Positions 1-8,849 of a stretch of DNA of 50,530 nucleotides are shown piece after piece. The stretch comes from Bradyrhizobium sp. CSS354. GTDB taxonomy: Bacteria > Pseudomonadota > Alphaproteobacteria > Rhizobiales > Xanthobacteraceae. Positions within the stretch are counted from its first letter, which is position 1; every line of letters begins with the position of its first letter. A model generated the notes under the pieces. The model was not told the origin of the DNA and ran no database searches. It worked only from the letters and a program-made list of their open reading frames with translations. The stretch covers positions 1 through 50,530 of the forward strand of contig NZ_JAACFU010000030.1 in the NCBI RefSeq assembly GCF_029051725.1. Reading direction: 5' to 3'. Made by a program: the position numbers and the translations under genes.

Positions 1-1
1 T

Positions 2-241
2 ACCGGCGAGCAGCGTCGCGATCTCCTCGAAGTCGTCGACGATCGACACCAGCGCGGATCGACCATCATCACCAGCCAGGTGCCGATCGAAAATTGGCAT
101 GAGGTCATCGCCGACCCGACCATCGCCGACGCCGTCCTGGATCGGCTCGTCCACAATGCTCACCGCCTCACACTCAAGGGAGACAGCATGCGAAAGATCA
201 CTGCGCAGCGCGCCAATCTTGACGCAGCCAAGAAAACCTGA
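2..241 (+). CDS. istB: IstB-like ATPase of an IS21-family element, C-terminal part (cut by window edge)
   Basis: Reading from base 2, the frame gives 79 residues ending in TGA at 239-241. It contains the typical IstB C-terminal blocks: EQRRDLLEVVDDRH, STIITSQVP, NWHEVIADPT, ADAVLDRLVHNAHR and LKGDSMRK. IstB is the AAA+ helper that works with the IstA transposase in IS21-family transposition. The 5' part lies outside the window, so whether the gene is whole cannot be judged. The terminal repeats of the element follow within 30 bp, so this end of the element looks intact. The family call is confident; the exact element is unknown. Confidence 0.88.
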   Translation, partial: TGEQRRDLLEVVDDRHQRGSTIITSQVPIENWHEVIADPTIADAVLDRLVHNAHRLTLKGDSMRKITAQRANLDAAKKT

Positions 242-269
242 CCCAACTCCTCATGCCGGCAACGACACT

Positions 270-362
270 CCGGCCGCCTTCGTCGGAACAGGTGGCCGCC
301 TTCGATCGGAATGCATGGTCGCGTTCAATCGGAATCCCTGGCCGCAATCCCCGGAATCCGCA
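270..362. repeat. Right-end iterons of the IS21-like element
   Basis: Four related 19-20 bp units start at about 270, 293, 316 and 339, a regular 23-bp period. The clearest pair are TGGCCGCCTTCGATCGGAAT (293-312) and TGGTCGCGTTCAATCGGAAT (316-335); the others are partial matches. IS21-family ends are known to carry several such direct repeats as transposase-binding sites. The element probably ends near the CA at about 361-362. The repeats and period are read directly; the end position is inferred. Confidence 0.75.
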
Positions 363-718
363 GATCAGTCGAGGAAGTCGAGAAGATCCACGTCACCGGG
401 TCGTTTACGATGAGCCGTTCGGGTTCGTCATCCTTTCGGATTGAGGTGAGCCGCGCGATGCTCTTGGTCACCGTCGCTGTTGGATAAGCCCTCGATGACG
501 TCGGCGCGATCGGCCGCATTGCGCTTCTGGCTCATCTCCGCGTGCCACTGCGGCTGCACACTTCGGCTGTTGTTTAGCAGCGTTCCAATATCCCGTTCCT
601 GCCTTATTGAGGCCGATGTGATGGCGTTAACGCCGCATGCTGATGGCCCCTTCCAGTTTGGCATTTCAGTTCGAAAGTCCAGTTTCTCGTGCGGATTTCC
701 GCGTAGCAGAGAGAGCAT
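363..718. other. No recognisable gene; upstream region of the lyase gene
   Basis: Short frames exist on both strands but none resembles a known protein, and they overlap each other. The last 60 bp before the lyase contain a short TTCGAA-centred stretch at about 666-676, but no full promoter motif that I can defend. Confidence 0.5.
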
Positions 719-1984
719 ATGTCTAGGAAAGACACGATGGGGCACATCAAGCGTTCGGTGCGCGTGCTCGGCGGATTTGCTGTCGTTCTCGGCATCTCTT
801 CCGTGCTCGGATCGAACAATGTGCGATCGGAAGCCCTCAAAGGCTTTGGCTCTGCAGCGACGGGCGGCCTGGGAGGCGAGATAGTTCAGGTGAGATCAAC
901 CGAAGCTCTGAATCATGAGTTATGTCGTTCGTACAGCTTCGGGCACTGCAATGACAATAGTCCGCGCGAGATCCAGGTAATCGGAACCATAGACTTTACA
1001 GGTACGGAAGGGCGAGGTGAGGGGCAGGGATGCCAATACGGCCGCGCTTGTTCGGCACCCTACAAGCGTGAGTCCCTTCTCCTTATGGATGGCAACGACG
1101 CGCATTGCGATGGCAAGGAGAAGACGTTGGTCGGCTTCGACCGGGCCGGCAGGCGCCCGCTGGAAATTGGCTCAAACAAAACAGTGATCGGCGTTGGTCC
1201 GAGCGCTACAATCAAAGGGAAGGGGCTGCGCCTGAATGGGGTCAGCAACGTCGTTATTCGCAATCTGACCATCAGTGATGTCAATCAAGGCGTGATATTT
1301 GCCGGCGATGCTATTGCAATTGCACGAGCCGACCTGGTTTGGATCGATCACAACCGATTTCATAATATTGGGCGACAGATGATTGCCGGCGGCTTTGGCC
1401 CCACGACGAATATTACGATTTCCTGGAACGACTTCGATGGCAGCGATACCTATTCCTCCTATTGTAACGGGGAGCACTATTGGAATCTCCTGTTTCTCGG
1501 CGCCCCGCAGACGATTACCATCGCAAATAATTATTTCCATGAGATCTCGGGGCGGGCGCCGCACATTGACGGTGCGCACGCCGTTATTCATCTCGTCAAC
1601 AATTATTTCCACAACACGAATGCGCAACAAAGCGGCGGATTCTTCCATGCCGTGGATGCTGGATCATCTGTGCAAGCACTGGTCGAGGGTAATTACTTCG
1701 ACAACATTGAAACACCTATAAAGACTGGGAGTGGACATATCTTTGGTTTGTTAGGCAAAGCCAGCGGGACCACGCAGAACATCTGCCTCACCGTGCTCGG
1801 ACGCCCGTGCATCGAGAACATCGCCATCCCCGTGCCGCGGTTCAATGGCTTTCGCCTGGATGAAACCGTAGTTCAATCGTTTGGAGCTCTTCCAAGTTCG
1901 TCTATTCCTCTTCCATTTCCAGTGGATGATGTTCCGGCAGTGATTGCGGCCAGGGCAGGTCCCGGACACCTTGAGAGCCGGTGA
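719..1984 (+). CDS. Secreted pectin/pectate lyase-like protein (PL1-type parallel beta-helix)
   Basis: The protein is predicted to cleave pectic polysaccharides outside the cell, a plausible plant cell-wall function in a nodulating bacterium. A basic N-terminus and hydrophobic stretch (GGFAVVLGISSVLG) suggest Sec export. The central part has the PL1 order: a VWIDHNRF block, then TITIANNYFHEISGRAP, then HLVNNYFHN and EGNYFDNIETPI. The HYW...ISGRAP...VNNY...EGN pattern resembles fungal-type pectin lyases more than classical bacterial pectate lyases. Two starts are possible: ATG 719 with a weak ribosome site, or ATG 737 with AGGAAAG seven bases upstream, which I favour (415 residues). The reading frame is intact among decayed neighbours. 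The fold is confident; pectin versus pectate specificity is not. Confidence 0.82.
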   Translation: MSRKDTMGHIKRSVRVLGGFAVVLGISSVLGSNNVRSEALKGFGSAATGGLGGEIVQVRSTEALNHELCRSYSFGHCNDNSPREIQVIGTIDFTGTEGRGEGQGCQYGRACSAPYKRESLLLMDGNDAHCDGKEKTLVGFDRAGRRPLEIGSNKTVIGVGPSATIKGKGLRLNGVSNVVIRNLTISDVNQGVIFAGDAIAIARADLVWIDHNRFHNIGRQMIAGGFGPTTNITISWNDFDGSDTYSSYCNGEHYWNLLFLGAPQTITIANNYFHEISGRAPHIDGAHAVIHLVNNYFHNTNAQQSGGFFHAVDAGSSVQALVEGNYFDNIETPIKTGSGHIFGLLGKASGTTQNICLTVLGRPCIENIAIPVPRFNGFRLDETVVQSFGALPSSSIPLPFPVDDVPAVIAARAGPGHLESR

Positions 1985-2299
1985 TGGCTCGTTCGCAGAC
2001 GCGGCTCGGCATTTGGCCGATTGCCGCAAACAGTTGAGAAGACGCCATACTGGACGTCAACGGCACGCTCGGCTGGCGACCCGAAGTTGCACGAGGACCG
2101 TATGCCACCTTTCTGTTCCGGTGCCGAGCGGTACATTGTCTATAATGGCCCTATGCCTTTCACCCCGACCGGGCGCTCGGCTGAGAGCGTTTACCTCTGA
2201 TGCTATTGCGGTTGCGGATTGCAAGAGGATCGGAGGTGCCAGCTAGTTCCTGGCAAACTGTTCGAATCATCATCGGTCGTTCAAAGCTCCGTTTCCGAC
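1985..2299. other. No recognisable gene between lyase and dioxygenase
   Basis: About 300 bp with only short, low-quality frames on both strands. Nothing in it resembles a known protein or RNA. Its right end runs into the sigma-54-like promoter in front of the dioxygenase. Confidence 0.45.
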
Positions 2300-2315
2300 T
2301 GGCATGGTGTTTGCT
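2300..2315 (+). promoter_or_regulatory. Sigma-54 (-24/-12) type promoter candidate
   Basis: The sequence TGGCATGGTGTTTGCT matches the RpoN consensus TGGCACG-N4-TTGCW with one mismatch. The invariant GG (2301-2302) and GC (2313-2314) are separated by exactly 10 bases. It lies about 100 bp before the ATG of the dioxygenase and on the same strand. Such promoters need an enhancer-binding activator such as NifA; I did not find a clean TGT-N10-ACA NifA site upstream. The motif is seen; its function is inferred. Confidence 0.5.
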
Positions 2316-2412
2316 ACGAGAGTACCCATAGGGCGATGTGGGGCGCCTTCGAAACCGAGTGGGATGCGCCCTCATCCGCTTGAAGAATCCGCAAAGTGTG
2401 GAAGAATTCGCG

Positions 2413-3342
2413 ATGAAAGAATCGGCTTCGACCGAGCGTGTTATGCCACTGACCGACGTCCTCAAGAGGGCCGCGCGCATCGGTGTTGAAATCCGAAACA
2501 TTAATCTCTCGGGTGATTTGCCGAGCCCAACCATCGCTGCGATCAACAACCTGTTGCTCGAGCACAAGGTGATCTTCTTCCGCAATCAGGGGCATCTTGA
2601 TGACGCGGAGCAGGAGCGCTTTGCTGCTTGTTTGGGAAAGCTGGTGCCGCATCCGACACTCGGTGCGATCAATGAAACGACCTCGATCATCGAGCTTGAT
2701 TCCGCGCGCGGAGGTAGCCGGGCTGATGTTTGGCATGCCGATGGAACCTTTCTCGCGGCCTATCCCAAACTTGCGGTGCTGCGAGCTGTTGTGGTCCCAT
2801 CGTCCGGTGGCGATACGATTTGGTCGAACGCTGTGTCCGCCTATCTGGATCTGCCGCGCCCCCTCCAACGGCTTGCCGAAGAACTCTGGACCGTTCACAG
2901 CAACGCCTTCGATTACGCCGGGACCTGCCGTGTTCGCGAAATCGACCAGAAACATTTTGATGAGGTCTTTACTAAAACGATCTATGAGACCGAGCATCCT
3001 GTGGTCCGTGTACATCCCGAGACCGGCGAGCGCGCGCTGGTGCTCGGCGATCTGGTGCAAAGATTTATCGAAATCCCAAAACGCGACGGTCAGAAGCTGT
3101 TTGATTTATTTCAGTCCCATATCACGGCGCCCGAAAATACCGTACGCTGGAGCTGGAAAGAAGGCGATGTCGCGATTTGGGATAACCGCGCAACGCAGCA
3201 TTATGCGGTCAACGATTACGGTGACCAGCATCGCGTCGTCCATCGTGCCACAATCGATGGTGACGCGCCCGTCAGCGTCGACGGTCGGTGCAGTGTAACA
3301 CGTGTCAAGAGGACAAAGCTCCCGTCGACGAAGGTTGCCTAG
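2413..3342 (+). CDS. TauD/TfdA-family Fe(II)/2-oxoglutarate dioxygenase, copy 1
   Basis: This family hydroxylates small substrates such as taurine, alkylsulfonates or aryloxyalkanoates using 2-oxoglutarate and O2. The facial-triad HxD is at H108/D110 (VWHADGTF), and the distal histidine lies in RATQHYAVNDYG, followed by the R-containing RVVHRATIDGD block. At 309 residues the length is normal. ATG 2413 is preferred over upstream codons because GGAAG lies just before it and it aligns with the start of the paralogue at 29762. The two proteins match closely along their whole length without gaps. Here the gene stands alone without its transporter, behind a sigma-54-like promoter. The substrate is unknown. 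Confidence 0.88.
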   Translation: MKESASTERVMPLTDVLKRAARIGVEIRNINLSGDLPSPTIAAINNLLLEHKVIFFRNQGHLDDAEQERFAACLGKLVPHPTLGAINETTSIIELDSARGGSRADVWHADGTFLAAYPKLAVLRAVVVPSSGGDTIWSNAVSAYLDLPRPLQRLAEELWTVHSNAFDYAGTCRVREIDQKHFDEVFTKTIYETEHPVVRVHPETGERALVLGDLVQRFIEIPKRDGQKLFDLFQSHITAPENTVRWSWKEGDVAIWDNRATQHYAVNDYGDQHRVVHRATIDGDAPVSVDGRCSVTRVKRTKLPSTKVA

Positions 3343-3559
3343 CAGAGTGCGGCAAATTCACACGACGCACCGGTCCTATCGCATGTTCGCACGAATAGAT
3401 GTTTCCGAAGAGCAGTTAAATTGAGCACAACGCCACGCGCAAATAGATGGGAGGGGCTCACGCGCCGCAGAGGCGGGAGGCGACTGCTTGCTGAAAGGTG
3501 CTAAAGTGCATCCCGGCCGGCTGAACATGATTCAGGCATCAAGTGGCGTAAGTCATCCG
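3343..3559. other. Non-coding stretch before the decayed duplication
   Basis: No gene, repeat or RNA recognised. Homology to the intact deacetylase copy begins at roughly 3545-3560. Confidence 0.4.
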
Positions 3560-4190
3560 TCCGCGTCCGGCTGAGCGGAAGGGGGGACGTTCGCGGGTCG
3601 GACTACAGAGTGTTCCTTAGACCCTGCCCTTGGCCGACGGAAAAAGTCTGACAGCGCTGCGCGCAGGATTGCGTGCGAGCCACATTCTTCCTGGTCGGCA
3701 AGTCGTGGCCCAATTCCCGAGCTCGCGCGGCGGCTGGCCGCGCACGGAGACACTATCGCGCACGACGGATGGTCGCATTAGATGGCCTCGAAGATCAGCT
3801 CCGAGAAGGCGAAAGAGGACATCGATCGCGGGATTGCGGCTGACGAAATGGCGCTCGATGGCATGTCGACAATTGAGCCCTCGACGCCGTTCCTCCGCTT
3901 CCGCAATTGCGACTCGACCCCTAATACGCTCGATCTGCTTCAGGATCTGGGCATTGTCGTGTTGTTGGAACGGACCTGTGGGCGATCGACTGGGGGGAAA
4001 CGACCTCAGACCAGCAGCTGAAGCTCATCATCAGCCGATTCAACGCTGAGGGGAAGCGCATCATTGTGTTTCACGATGCAAAGGCACATACCGCCGCGAT
4101 GATGCCCGCCTTCCTACGGTAGCCGCACGACAACGGCCATCACGTCGTTCACATCATCCCGACGCGCTGCCGCAGAGGAATGCTGATACG
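3560..4190 (+). pseudogene. Decayed polysaccharide deacetylase (NodB-homology domain), copy 1
   Basis: The DNA follows the intact deacetylase gene at 20375-21220 closely, for example GAGCCACATTCTTCCTGGTC and GAGAAGGCGAAAGAGGACAT. The reading frame is broken several times. A deletion of about 50 bp after 3633 removes the stretch that encodes the metal-binding TFDDGP motif in the intact copy. A base change turns the codons after the GCATTAG near 3777 out of frame, and CCTACGGTAG gives an early stop near 4120. It cannot make an active enzyme. It is part of a longer duplicated block reaching to about 6165. Confidence 0.85.
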
Positions 4191-5350
4191 GATTGATAGC
4201 GAGATGTTACGGGGGCGCAGAATGGGGTAACCCCAAATCAACTAAGCTTTCGTTCATGCTACCCGGCGGAATGATGGAGGCGAACCGCGGCTCGGCCGTT
4301 TCGGGCCCGCTCTGTCACAGGAAGGCTACGAACCGCAAAGCGACGTAGTCGGTTACTTCAGACGTCTGCCTCATTGTTTGCCGTTTGCGCGCTGGCAGGA
4401 GTGCTAAGCGCGCATAGCCCGCATCTCTATCGTGCCGCACTACGGGTTGTGGAACGGGCAGTAGCCCACCGCGTCATCGGTAACTAAGCTTTCTTCTGCT
4501 GAAATGTCGCAACGGTCTTACGCTGTATCCGTATCCGCAAACATTAGAACAGTGTTTCAACGAGCAGATTCGAAGGCAACGATAGAGTCGATCTCGAACG
4601 ATACGGCCTGACGGTACTCTCAGATGGCATTGAACCGCAATGTGATGGTTCGCCGTGAACTCGCTTCATCAGGGCGAATGGGCTATTCAAAGAACACCAG
4701 AGAAGCTGGCCTCAATCGCGAGCTCAACGACCAAATTGCACCCGTCATCGGACGTCCGCGATGTTCTATGTTGCGCGGCAACAAATGGCGCGTCCGATGG
4801 GAAATTAAAGAAAACTAATTGTCTGAACACAAGAAAAATAGTGTGTCTGGACTCGCGCCTTCGACAAGTTTCTGAGAGCGTTGATCTCGGGCAACGCTGC
4901 TGGTCAGCGACGCTCATGATGCTCGCGCGCAGCCGTCGCAATGGGGCCGCTGAACGTCATTGCTCGGAATTGGATCCGGAAAATCGCTGGTCGGCCTACC
5001 ACTCGAGCTGCTGTAAGATGGGGAAAGTAGATCCAAATCCGTGTTCGCAAGCGGTCAGCCGCACTCCTGGAACGTCTGAGTATGAACATTATGTGGGGCG
5101 ATACGCAGGTCCAAAGAAGAAGAGAGCGCTCCTTGCGACCATTACGATGTTCGACAAGTTATCTTTCGAATTTCTGAGATATTTGTGGCAGGGAGCGACA
5201 CGAAGACGCTATCACCTCAGTGCGACCTAAGGCGTCATCTGACCGTCAACCGTGCGGCATATCTTTCTGAACCGGGTGCTCTGGCAGCCCCTCCCCCGAT
5301 GCGCCGCCGGACGAGGTTGTATGTTGGTTAAACCTGAAAGAGGTGATGAC
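4191..5350. other. Spacer of the duplicated module, no intact gene
   Basis: This matches 21220-22446. A short frame around 4624-4818 shares GLNREL and the surrounding residues with a 54-residue frame in the other copy (21649-21813), but its second half is shifted out of frame. Nothing else here resembles a known gene. Confidence 0.5.
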
Positions 5351-5905
5351 ATGGTGACCACGCGTGAAGTTGCTAACGATGACGCCACAACGGTGACCCA
5401 CATGGTTACTGCCCTACTTGCAGAACTTGAGGGCGGACAAAAGTAGGGCGGACTAGATACCCAGCTTTGTCGATCTACCCGCGTGAAAGAGCGTGTCTAT
5501 GGGTTTCTGCCTTTCACTGAGGTTCGCCCGGTCGGCCTCATTATGTTGTCGGAAAGCGCCACCCTTTTCGCGGGGAACCTACGGCATTGGCACCGAACCC
5601 TACGTGGTGCCGGAACAGCGCTCGTCTGGGGTCGCGATGCGTCTATTGAGGCTGCGGTGGGCCTGGGCACGCTAAAGGGCTGGGGCCAGCTTGAAGTGGG
5701 GGCGCCAACCCATATGGACCCGTAGCCCGTCAGCATTGTACTTGAAGGCCGGTTTTGCAGAGATCGACCCACGCCTCAAGTTGCCGTTACGCGGCTTAGC
5801 TAGTCATCGTGCGAAACGTATTGCTGTGGGGAGATCGCGGTTAGATTCTCGGCGGCAACGCGCGCCAAGCCGCTGTATCCCGGATTCGTCTTCGACATTT
5901 GCGTG
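5351..5905 (+). pseudogene. Decayed GNAT acetyltransferase, copy 1
   Basis: The start (ATG 5351) and the first 31 codons align with the intact acetyltransferase at 22447. The codon CAG of the intact copy is TAG here (GGACAAAAGTAGGG near 5444), giving a nonsense mutation. Further single-base indels shift the frame around 5480-5600 and 5720. The C-terminal homology continues to about 5905. It is non-functional unless the short N-terminal peptide has a role of its own. Confidence 0.85.
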
Positions 5906-6164
5906 AGCGTCGATGTGCCGGCACCCGGTTGACGCGCGATGGAGTTGGTAATGCCGGATTTGAGTCCGGCCGACAAATCGGAGAGCACCGGCGCATCTGA
6001 ATCCCTCATTCTGAGTGAGCTGATCCGGGTGCCCAGCTCGAAGGGACATGAACCCCTGCGATACGCAGGCGCCAGCCTCTGCGCGGCGATGAGCCATCTG
6101 TAAGGCCCGAACGTGGCCAGTCTCCCAGGACGTAGGGATCGGACGGCTTACGAAAGGCTCACGA

Positions 6165-6535
6165 GCTCGAGCGGGCTCATGACATCGGTCCAGCCACGAT
6201 CGCGGCGAGGTGACCGTCGAGCATGGGAAGATTTGTGGCGGCAGGATGCTGATCGGCGTGAGCCCGGAGCCATCGTTCGAGCAACGCAATCGGCATCGCG
6301 GCGGCGGTCATCGACGATGCTTTATGGTGACGTGGGCTCACGCAGCGGTCTGCGCAGCGCGCTGGCGGGCCGCCTTCCAGTTCCAGGCGAGCAGCTCGTG
6401 CAGCTGATGGTTCTTGGTTCCCCCGGAGGCGATTGGACTCCAGCACGTCAGTCAGGTAGACGTGCGGGTCGAGCTCATGGAGCTTTGCTGTGTTCACGAT
6501 CGACTCCAGGGTCGCCCAGCGCTCGGCGCCACCTC
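6165..6535 (-). pseudogene. IS66-family TnpC C-terminus plus UPF0149-like passenger fragment
   Basis: On the minus strand, TLESIVNTAKLHELDPHVYLTDVL is followed after a frameshift by HELLAWNWKAARQRAA. Together these are the typical end of an IS66 TnpC transposase (TAKLNDVDPQAWLADVL...HELLPWNWK). Downstream, ERWLRAHADQHP...NLPMLDGHLAAIVAGP resembles the small UPF0149/YecA-like protein that often follows tnpC in rhizobial IS66 elements. Both are truncated. No IS ends were found. Confidence 0.75.
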
Positions 6536-6590
6536 TGCTGCAAAGGGCGTCCCTGCCCGAGAGAATGAGGATGAGCGGCTGCGTGCCATA

Positions 6591-6630
6591 GCTGCGAGGC
6601 TGCGAGGCTGCGAGGCTGCGAGGCTGCGAG
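6591..6630. repeat. 9-bp tandem repeat, about 4.4 units
   Basis: The unit GCTGCGAGG repeats perfectly from 6591 to 6630. The 9-bp length keeps any reading frame. It lies just upstream of the IS66 TnpC remnant on the minus strand and probably arose by slippage in dead DNA. Confidence 0.9.
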
Positions 6631-6933
6631 TGCTTGCGTCCTGATATTGACTGCCACAAAAACACGCGTTCGTACACCTCCCAAGCCTGATAGGGGAGCT
6701 TCGCTCGCTTTGCCATTATTCTTCGTCGACAGAAGCCGAACCAAGGTCGACCCAACGTCGCCCTAACATGATTTCAGATTTCAGAGCTCTCGCGAACCCG
6801 AGCCATGGACATGCGACATACATTGTTAGTGCACCGCCCAAGCTCGTTGGTTTCGATCGAGCTTCCCAGCGAACTCTAGGGAACGCACTCAGCTGAGCAA
6901 GCAAAATTGCAGGCCAATGTCCGCGAGACAACC

Positions 6934-8172
6934 ATGATAGCATTATCGGCAGAGGACGCTTGCGAGAGGGCTGATATCCCGCTGAGCCGCCTTGATGTAA
7001 GCGAGCCCAAGCGCTTTAAGGATGATACCGTTTGGCCTTGTTTCGAGCGGCTGCGAAGGGAAGATCCCGTCCACTATTGCGAAGACAGCCCATACGGACC
7101 ATATTGGTCGATAACAAAATACCGCGACATCATAGCCGTGGACTCAAATCACACAATATTCTCATCAGAGCGAAGCGTCACAATTGTCGACCCGCCGGAG
7201 GAGTATTGGACCCCCAGTTTCATCAAAATGAGTCCTCCTCTCCATGCTCAGCAGCGTAAGACTATCAGTCCCATAGCGGCATCGGAGAGCCTGGCGAATC
7301 TTGAAGGCTTGATCCGCTCGCGGGTTCAGAAGATCTTGGACGGTTTGCCGCGCAATGATACCTTCAACTGGGTCGACAGGGTCTCGATCGAGTTGACGAC
7401 CCAAATGCTGGCCACGCTGTTCGATTTTCCATTTCAGGATCGACGGTTGCTGACCTACTGGTCGGACGTAGCTGCCTTGACGCCACAAATGGGCGACCAG
7501 ATCGACAGCTGGGAAAAGCGAAAGGTGGTGCTGTCGGAGTGCCTGGACTATTTCACACGGCTTTGGAGCGAGCGGGTCAATCGCGAGCCGCGCGCTGACC
7601 TGATCTCGATGATGGCGCATTCGCCGGCGACGCGAAACATGGAGCCGCGCGAGTTCTTGGGCAACCTCATTCTGCTGATTGTTGGAGGCAACGATACTAC
7701 GCGCAACTCAATCAGCGGTGGCGTCTTGTTCATGAGCCAAAATCCGTCCGAACTGCGAAAACTCCGAGATGATGCTTCACTACTGCCCGGGGCGGTATCC
7801 GAGATTATACGATACCAAACGCCTATCGCACACATGCGCCGGACGGCTCTGGACGATTTGGCGATAGGCCACAAGCAAATCAGGCGAGGCGATAAAGTTG
7901 TGATGTGGTATATCTCTGGCAACCGAGACGACGAAGTCATTGCGAACCCCAACAGCTTCATCATTGATCGAGAAAATGTACGACAACATCTCTCATTTGG
8001 ATTTGGGATTCATCGTTGCGTGGGTAGGCATCTCGCAGAGCTGCAGCTGAAAATCCTGTGGGAGGAGATGCTGAACCGGTCTCTGGAGGTAAAGGTGGTC
8101 GGCGAACCGGAGCGAGTTGAATCTAATTTTGTGCACGGTTATTCGGCACTGCCGGTGCAGATTCCAGGTTAG
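6934..8172 (+). CDS. Cytochrome P450 monooxygenase
   Basis: This is a soluble bacterial P450 of 412 residues, normal for the class. Diagnostic motifs are present in order: the I-helix oxygen-binding GGNDTTRN, the K-helix ExxR in SEIIRYQTP, and the haem ligand loop FGFGIHRCVGRH with the cysteine at residue 362. FDFPFQDRRLLTYWSDVA and other blocks recall the CYP153/CYP127-like part of the superfamily, but I cannot assign a family. ATG 6934 is chosen because the frame upstream offers only a TTG. No ferredoxin or reductase gene is adjacent; electrons must come from elsewhere. A broken isopentenyl-diphosphate isomerase follows, so a terpenoid substrate is possible but unproven. Confidence 0.92.
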   Translation: MIALSAEDACERADIPLSRLDVSEPKRFKDDTVWPCFERLRREDPVHYCEDSPYGPYWSITKYRDIIAVDSNHTIFSSERSVTIVDPPEEYWTPSFIKMSPPLHAQQRKTISPIAASESLANLEGLIRSRVQKILDGLPRNDTFNWVDRVSIELTTQMLATLFDFPFQDRRLLTYWSDVAALTPQMGDQIDSWEKRKVVLSECLDYFTRLWSERVNREPRADLISMMAHSPATRNMEPREFLGNLILLIVGGNDTTRNSISGGVLFMSQNPSELRKLRDDASLLPGAVSEIIRYQTPIAHMRRTALDDLAIGHKQIRRGDKVVMWYISGNRDDEVIANPNSFIIDRENVRQHLSFGFGIHRCVGRHLAELQLKILWEEMLNRSLEVKVVGEPERVESNFVHGYSALPVQIPG

Positions 8173-8389
8173 TCTCGGTTGCGGGCGACATTCCACACTG
8201 CTGGTGCAGAACCGGCGGTCAGGATCACGGCCTGGTGGAGACCAGTTGTCTGGGTAAGTTCACCGGCGTTGCGTTACGGGCTTGTGGTGTTTTCGAAGGG
8301 TGCGGACAAGGCCAAGCGTCATTATCCGGTCGAAGACCCTGGTCCGCCGTTTCCGATACGTCAGGCCGCCGCTTGTCGCATCGTTGTTA

Positions 8390-8670
8390 CTGGAGAGCGG
8401 GTAAGTCGGGCGCTGCCAACGGTGAAGCTGATCGCGGCGGGCGGGATCCGCGACGGCGTCGACCTGGCCAAGGCCATCCGCCTGGCCGCGGACATCGCCG
8501 GGCAGGCGGCCGGCGTGCTGCGCGGCGACGGTGTCCACCGAGGCGGTTGTCGCGCATTTCGAGATCGTCATCGGCCACTTGGCTGTCGCTGCTTCTGCAC
8601 CGCCTCGGCTGATCCGGCGGCGTTGCGTCAGGCGCGGTTGTTGCCCTTGGCGCATCTGCCCGCCGGTTGA
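8390..8670 (+). pseudogene. fni: Type-2 isopentenyl-diphosphate isomerase (Fni/IDI-2), C-terminal remnant
   Basis: The translation LPTVKLIAAGGIRDGVDLAK followed by AIRLAADIAGQAAGVL matches the FMN/phosphate-binding C-terminal half of IDI-2. The homology then jumps frame to VSTEAVVAHFEIVIGHLAV and again to CFCTASADPAALRQARLLPL, so there are two frameshifts. The N-terminal two thirds are missing. In rhizobia this gene ends the gibberellin (diterpenoid) operon, so this may be a relic of such an operon beside a P450. That link is an inference. Confidence 0.75.
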
Positions 8671-8762
8671 TGCCGACGTCGCCCGCACGTGGCGGCAGGC
8701 GCAGGCTGCTGAAATATCAACGCCAAAGATAGACTGCTAATCCACCTTGGCGAAACGGTTCG

Positions 8763-8845
8763 ATGCGCGGGAGCGACGTGTTCATGGAGCAGCTGTTCAC
8801 GATGAAGCGGTTGGAGGAGTTCGTTCCAGCCCATCATCCACCACT
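8763..8845 (+). pseudogene. Possible transposase N-terminal fragment
   Basis: The first 27 codons read MRGSDVFMEQLFTMKRLEEF then VPAHHP. This resembles the opening of several IS4/IS5-type transposases (MRG.D..QE.LFT...LEDFVP..HPLR). The similarity stops soon after. It is short, so the call is tentative. Confidence 0.35.
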
Positions 8846-8849
8846 GCGC

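Larger units (their letters stand above)
3560..6165 (+). repeat. Degenerate copy of a 2.7-kb duplicated module
   Basis: This block matches 20560-23280 in order and orientation: deacetylase, about 1.2 kb of spacer, GNAT acetyltransferase, and a tail that includes the shared CCAGTCTCCCAGG motif at about 6118-6130 (23230-23242 in the other copy). Small indels and substitutions occur throughout. Coding genes in this copy are inactivated while those in the other copy are open, so this is the decaying paralogue. Confidence 0.85.

Noticed and set aside
666..712. Possible type III secretion regulator (tts) box before the lyase
   Set aside because: Partial similarity (TTCGAAAG and GTCCAGTTTCTCG) but spacing and second half do not match the known consensus.
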